DNA from: Opitutus sp.
GTDB lineage: Bacteria; Verrucomicrobiota; Verrucomicrobiia; Opitutales; Opitutaceae
Assembly (NCBI GenBank): GCA_024998815.1
Contig: JACEUQ010000002.1
Coordinates: 758,501-822,500 of the forward strand
Length of the DNA: 64,000 nucleotides
Direction of reading: 5' to 3'
Both the position numbers and the translations under genes were made by a program. The notes beneath the pieces were generated by a model. It did no database searches. It saw only the letters and a list, made by a program, of their open reading frames with translations, and was not told where the DNA came from. This document shows positions 61,382 through 64,000 of the stretch, one piece after another (the stretch's first letter is position 1; each line of letters starts with the position of its first letter).

Positions 61382-61625
61382 ACCTTGAGCTCACGCTCAA
61401 GGCCACGTTCGGGCGGGTGCGGCCTGGAGTGTGCCTTTGCCTGGGTGGCTTTGGCTCGGTGTGGCTTCGTGCGTGAGCACGAGGTGTTTTTTCTGGCTGC
61501 GGTGCGCCGAATCCTTGAGCTCACGCTCAAGGCCACAAGGAGTGTGTTCGCGAAGAGTGTGGCCTTGAGCGTGAGCTCAAGGATTCGGCTGATCTGCGTT
61601 CGACTAGTCAGGGGCCAAACTCCAG
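61382..61625. repeat. 244-bp block with nested R1 arms, copy 2
   Basis: Same as 18207-18450. It starts directly after the GGCCAAACTCCAG end of copy B and finishes with another GGCCAAACTCCAG, then the third 17-bp hairpin. It may be a tail acquired by some members of the element family. Confidence 0.85.
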
Positions 61626-61642
61626 GGCCGCCTTCGGCGGCA
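61626..61642. repeat. 17-bp hairpin direct repeat, copy 3
   Basis: GGCCGCCTTCGGCGGCA, the right boundary of the whole 57725-61625 insertion. Confidence 0.95.
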
Positions 61643-61831
61643 GTCAGTGCGGGGAGGGAGCCAAGCTCCCTCCCCTGCACCCCTCCCTATATTTTCTTAT
61701 TGAGACGGAAGAAGATCAATCGGGTGGGGAGGAGCGGACTCCTCCCCTACACCCCCTCCTCCCTTCGGCTTACGTGTGTCGAAGTCTGATTGTCGTCAGT
61801 GTCGAAATCAGATTGTCGTTGAACACTGCGC
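61643..61831. other. GC hairpins and an IS21-type end
   Basis: Two related hairpins (GGGAGGGAGCCAAGCTCCCT and, 80 bases on, GGGGAGGAGCGGACTCCTCC) precede TGTGTCGAAGTCTGATTGTC at 61775. With its following GTGTCGAAATCAGATTGTCG, this resembles an IS21 left end. No istA 5' region follows it directly. Confidence 0.55.
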
Positions 61832-62104
61832 ATGCAAATTCGCAGCAAGCTCAGCGCCCTGTTTGAATCGAGAGAAAATCGCACTCTGCGACGCGAAACA
61901 GACTTGGCTAAGGACGAATCTGAAGAAAGTTTTGCCAATTCGGTTTTTGATTCCGACGCCCTGTTCAGGGATAAAACTGAGAAGATCGAACACGAATCTC
62001 GGTCGGCTATGGCCGAGCGAATTGATCGTTTCTTGGACTTCGTTGCCGATGACCCTCTTGTCCATGCCATGATCATTCTAGTGCTTACTTGCAATAATAA
62101 GTGA
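61832..62104 (+). pseudogene. small hypothetical gene truncated by IS630 (90 aa)
   Basis: MQIRSKLSALFESRENRTLRRETDLAKDESEESFANSVFDSDALFR and so on: a charged, non-GC-skewed composition that looks like a real soluble protein, unlike the shadow frame on the other strand. The IS630 element begins at 62081, so the last residues (LTCNNK) are transposon-encoded. Function unknown. It may itself be a fragment. Confidence 0.5.
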
Positions 62105-63195
62105 TATTGTATCCGCTTTGTAGATGGGACGAAAAGCCGTGCGAATCACTTGTAGCGAGGGGGATCAGCAATCCCTAGAAAAACGGGCAACCAGCCGGAT
62201 TGAGTCGAGGCAGCGAGTTGAGCGCGCCCGGATGATCCTTGGGTGCGTGAGTGGCGAGCAGGTGCAAGAGGTGGCGCGCCGCTGCAACACCAGGCCGAAC
62301 ACCGTAATAAAGTGGAGGGATCGCTTTGTGCTGCTTGGCATGAAGGGGCTGGATGATGCGGCACGGCCGGGCGCGAAGCGCACCTACGGTGAGGACTTTC
62401 GAGATCGGGTGCTGGCTTTATTGGAAGGGCCACCCCCTCCGGGGCAGGCGCGCTGGGATGGTCCAGCGGTGGCCCGTGTGCTCGGCGGCTCGGTGCACGC
62501 GGTCTGGCGAGTGCTGCGCAAGGAGGGCATTTGCCTGCAGCGCCAGCGCTCGTGGTGCGTGAGCACTGACAAGCAGTTCGCAGCCAAGGCAGCCGATATC
62601 GTCGGGCTCTACCTGAGCCCACCGGAAAAGGCATTGGTGATAAGTGTGGATGAAAAGCCTGGCATCCAAGCCCTAGAGCGCGCCACCGGTTACGTGGAGA
62701 CCGACAATGGTAAAATCGTCCAGGGACTCAAAAGCACCTACAAGCGCCACGGTACACTCAACTTGTTCGCTGCCCTTGATGTGGCCACGGGCTTGATCAA
62801 GACGCAGAAAACCACCCTTAAGCGCCGGGAGGAGTTCCTGCTGTTCATGGACCAAGTGGTGGCGGATCACCCGCCCGAGAGAGAACTCCACGTGATTTTG
62901 GATAATTATTGCACCCACAAAAAGTGCGACGCTTGGCTCGCTCGGCACCCCAATGTCCACTTCCACTTTACCCCAACCTCGGCGAGTTGGCTCAATCAAG
63001 TTGAAATCTGGTTCGGCATACTAACAAGGAAGGCGCTACGGGGCGCGAACTTCAGAAGCGTCGCCGAACTTAGTCAGGCCATTGACGCTTTCGTCGCCGC
63101 CTACCTGCCCAATGCCAAGCCGTTCAAGTGGCGCAAGCGCGAGGTCAAGGGAAGCCAACTCAGAAATACTATCATTAATCTACGCAATTAAGCAC
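62081..63195 (+). mobile_element. IS630-family insertion sequence (1115 bp)
   Basis: Inverted ends GTGCTTACTTGCAATAATAA and, read inward from the right, GTGCTTAATTGCGTAGATTA (imperfect). Flanked by TA on each side (62079-62080 and 63196-63197), the standard IS630 target. Confidence 0.9.
62124..63191 (+). CDS. IS630 family transposase
   Basis: A 355-aa transposase. The N-terminal double helix-turn-helix has VQEVARRCNTRPNTVIKWRDRF and a winged-helix part. The catalytic triad lies in LVISVDEKPGIQALER, HVILDNYCTHK and FTPTSASWLNQVEIWFGIL (D, D, E). Single intact frame, so the element may be active. Confidence 0.95.
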   Translation: MGRKAVRITCSEGDQQSLEKRATSRIESRQRVERARMILGCVSGEQVQEVARRCNTRPNTVIKWRDRFVLLGMKGLDDAARPGAKRTYGEDFRDRVLALLEGPPPPGQARWDGPAVARVLGGSVHAVWRVLRKEGICLQRQRSWCVSTDKQFAAKAADIVGLYLSPPEKALVISVDEKPGIQALERATGYVETDNGKIVQGLKSTYKRHGTLNLFAALDVATGLIKTQKTTLKRREEFLLFMDQVVADHPPERELHVILDNYCTHKKCDAWLARHPNVHFHFTPTSASWLNQVEIWFGILTRKALRGANFRSVAELSQAIDAFVAAYLPNAKPFKWRKREVKGSQLRNTIINLRN

Positions 63196-63224
63196 TAGTG
63201 CTGAGGGAAAACCGAGCATGGTGG

Positions 63225-63611
63225 TTAGGCCCGCAAGGCTTTGACCAGCGCTGCCACCGCCGCCGCCTCGGCCCCGCGTACGACCACTCCGTCGGGCAGC
63301 GTCACCCTCAGTGCCTCGGCGCTCGCGCTCAACTCGCTCGGCTTCGGAGGCGGCAGATTCACCTCGGCAAATCTCACCGGTACAACCGATTTACTCGGGC
63401 CGACTGCGCCGTCGCGTCGCCTGCCCTCCGACACCCACGAGGCAAACGTCTGATACTTGACGCCCTCGCGCCGGGCAAACGCCGCCTGCGTCAGCCCGCT
63501 TTGCTCATAGGCTGCGAGCAATTCCTGTCGCCGCGCTTTCGGCGTAATCCTGCGCCCCTTTGAATCCCGCTTAGTTTCGTCCACCACCAAATCCGCTGTG
63601 ATCATTTTCAT
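63225..63611 (-). CDS. tnpA: IS66 family accessory protein TnpA (element remnant)
   Basis: A 128-aa HTH accessory protein: RRQELLAAYEQSGLTQAAFARREGVKYQTFASWVSEGRR, with the usual variable C-terminus. tnpB begins five bases downstream (ATG at 63217-63219, MLGFPSAL) but is cut after eight codons by IS630, and no tnpC is seen. No IS66 end lies upstream, where a foreign istA fragment begins at once. An orphan fragment of an IS66 element. Confidence 0.85.
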   Translation of the reverse strand: MKMITADLVVDETKRDSKGRRITPKARRQELLAAYEQSGLTQAAFARREGVKYQTFASWVSEGRRRDGAVGPSKSVVPVRFAEVNLPPPKPSELSASAEALRVTLPDGVVVRGAEAAAVAALVKALRA

Positions 63612-63614
63612 CCA

Positions 63615-64000
63615 GCCAAGATCTGCAAACCGACCACGCCTACACCGGCGGCTACGAATCGGTGAAGCGCTTCGTGCGGGCGCTGGCGGCGGTGACGCCG
63701 CTGCCGTTCCGGCGGATGGAAACCGCCCCGGGCGAGCAGATGCAGGTGGACTTCGGCCAGGGTGCCCCGGTGGTCGAGTCCGGCAAAAAGCGACGGCCGC
63801 ACCTGTTCCGGGCGACCTTAAGTTTTTCCAGTAAGAGCTACAGCGAGGTGGTCTGGCGGCAGGATACCGAGAGCTTCCTTCGCTGCCTGGAAAACGCCTT
63901 CCGGCGCTTCGGCGGGGAGCCCAAGACGATCATCCCCGATAACCTCAAGGCGGCGGTGTTGCAGGCGGATTGGTTCGATCCGGAACTCAACCCTAAGCTG
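63615..64000 (+). pseudogene. IS21-type istA fragment, 5'-truncated, runs off the window
   Basis: In-frame sequence QDLQTDHAYTGGYESVKRFV then PGEQMQVDFGQGAPVVESGKK, SYSEVVWRQDTESFLRCLENAFRRFGG and KTIIPDNLKAAVLQADW, the centre of an IstA catalytic domain (first Asp in VDFGQ, second in PDNLK). It differs from the IstA at 55.4 kb. The N-terminal ~90 residues are missing, replaced by the IS66 fragment. It continues beyond 64000. Confidence 0.88.

Noticed and set aside
55359-63611. the IS-rich end as one composite transposon with cargo
   Set aside because: Elements are of different families with mixed orientations, and no shared outer ends or cargo genes are seen; independent insertions fit better.

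Overview
The window is GC-rich, gene-dense DNA from a Gram-negative bacterium. LPS (kdsB) and two-partner secretion genes indicate an outer membrane. The gene families (fused Tgt-MnmD, DUF5069, DUF3817, DruA-like transposase, Lys/Ala histone-like protein) and the heavy load of palindromic intergenic repeats suggest Verrucomicrobiota, probably Opitutaceae. No rRNA marker is present, so this placement is an inference. I saw no tRNA, rRNA, CRISPR array or replication origin.

Layout. 0.6-6.3 kb: the 2-oxoglutarate dehydrogenase operon sucA-sucB-lpdA. 6.3-8.4 kb: a small island with a nucleotidyltransferase gene pair, bounded on its far side by a second, slightly diverged copy of the lpdA 3' end. 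8.5-18.5 kb: a duplicated 73-codon gene, an IS1182 element, an IS5 remnant, and a two-partner secretion system (TpsB transporter and a TpsA exoprotein with an embedded C-type-lectin-like domain). 18.5-28.2 kb: housekeeping genes (tgt-mnmD fusion, engB, apt, a DsbD-like protein). 28.4-30.1 kb: IS1380 copy 1. 30.2-38.3 kb: pdxH, a histidine kinase, an RmlD-like reductase, a lipoate ligase that could act on SucB, a histone-like protein, and a polyphosphate:AMP phosphotransferase. 38.4-40.3 kb: an ISAs1-type element whose transposase carries an N-terminal DruA domain and needs a -1 frameshift. 40.4-54 kb: mdh, HPr, kdsB, a gene split by IS1380 copy 2, carA, an ECF sigma factor, a tandem class II aldolase, a large PAS hybrid kinase and a 2-hydroxyacid dehydrogenase. 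54-64 kb: an accessory scrapyard with an XRE regulator pair cut by IS21, two tandem copies of a two-gene AbrB-plus-transposase element, IS630, an IS66 fragment and a second, truncated IS21.

The least ordinary content is the mobile and repeat layer. At least seven palindromic repeat families punctuate the gaps. A 150-bp MITE occurs twice, each time with its own 11-bp target duplication. The AbrB/transposase element and a MITE sharing its ends are flanked by direct repeats that each equal an entire hairpin (17 bp and 43 bp), which suggests insertion at, and duplication of, whole palindromes. One repeat family occurs both empty and with another repeat nested inside it. One palindrome family has been the landing site of three unrelated elements.

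The central metabolic genes fit together: SucA, SucB and Lpd form the oxoglutarate dehydrogenase complex, the lipoate ligase could lipoylate SucB, and malate dehydrogenase serves the same cycle. Coordinates of genes and repeat ends were read directly. Family names rest on recognised motifs, not on database searches.
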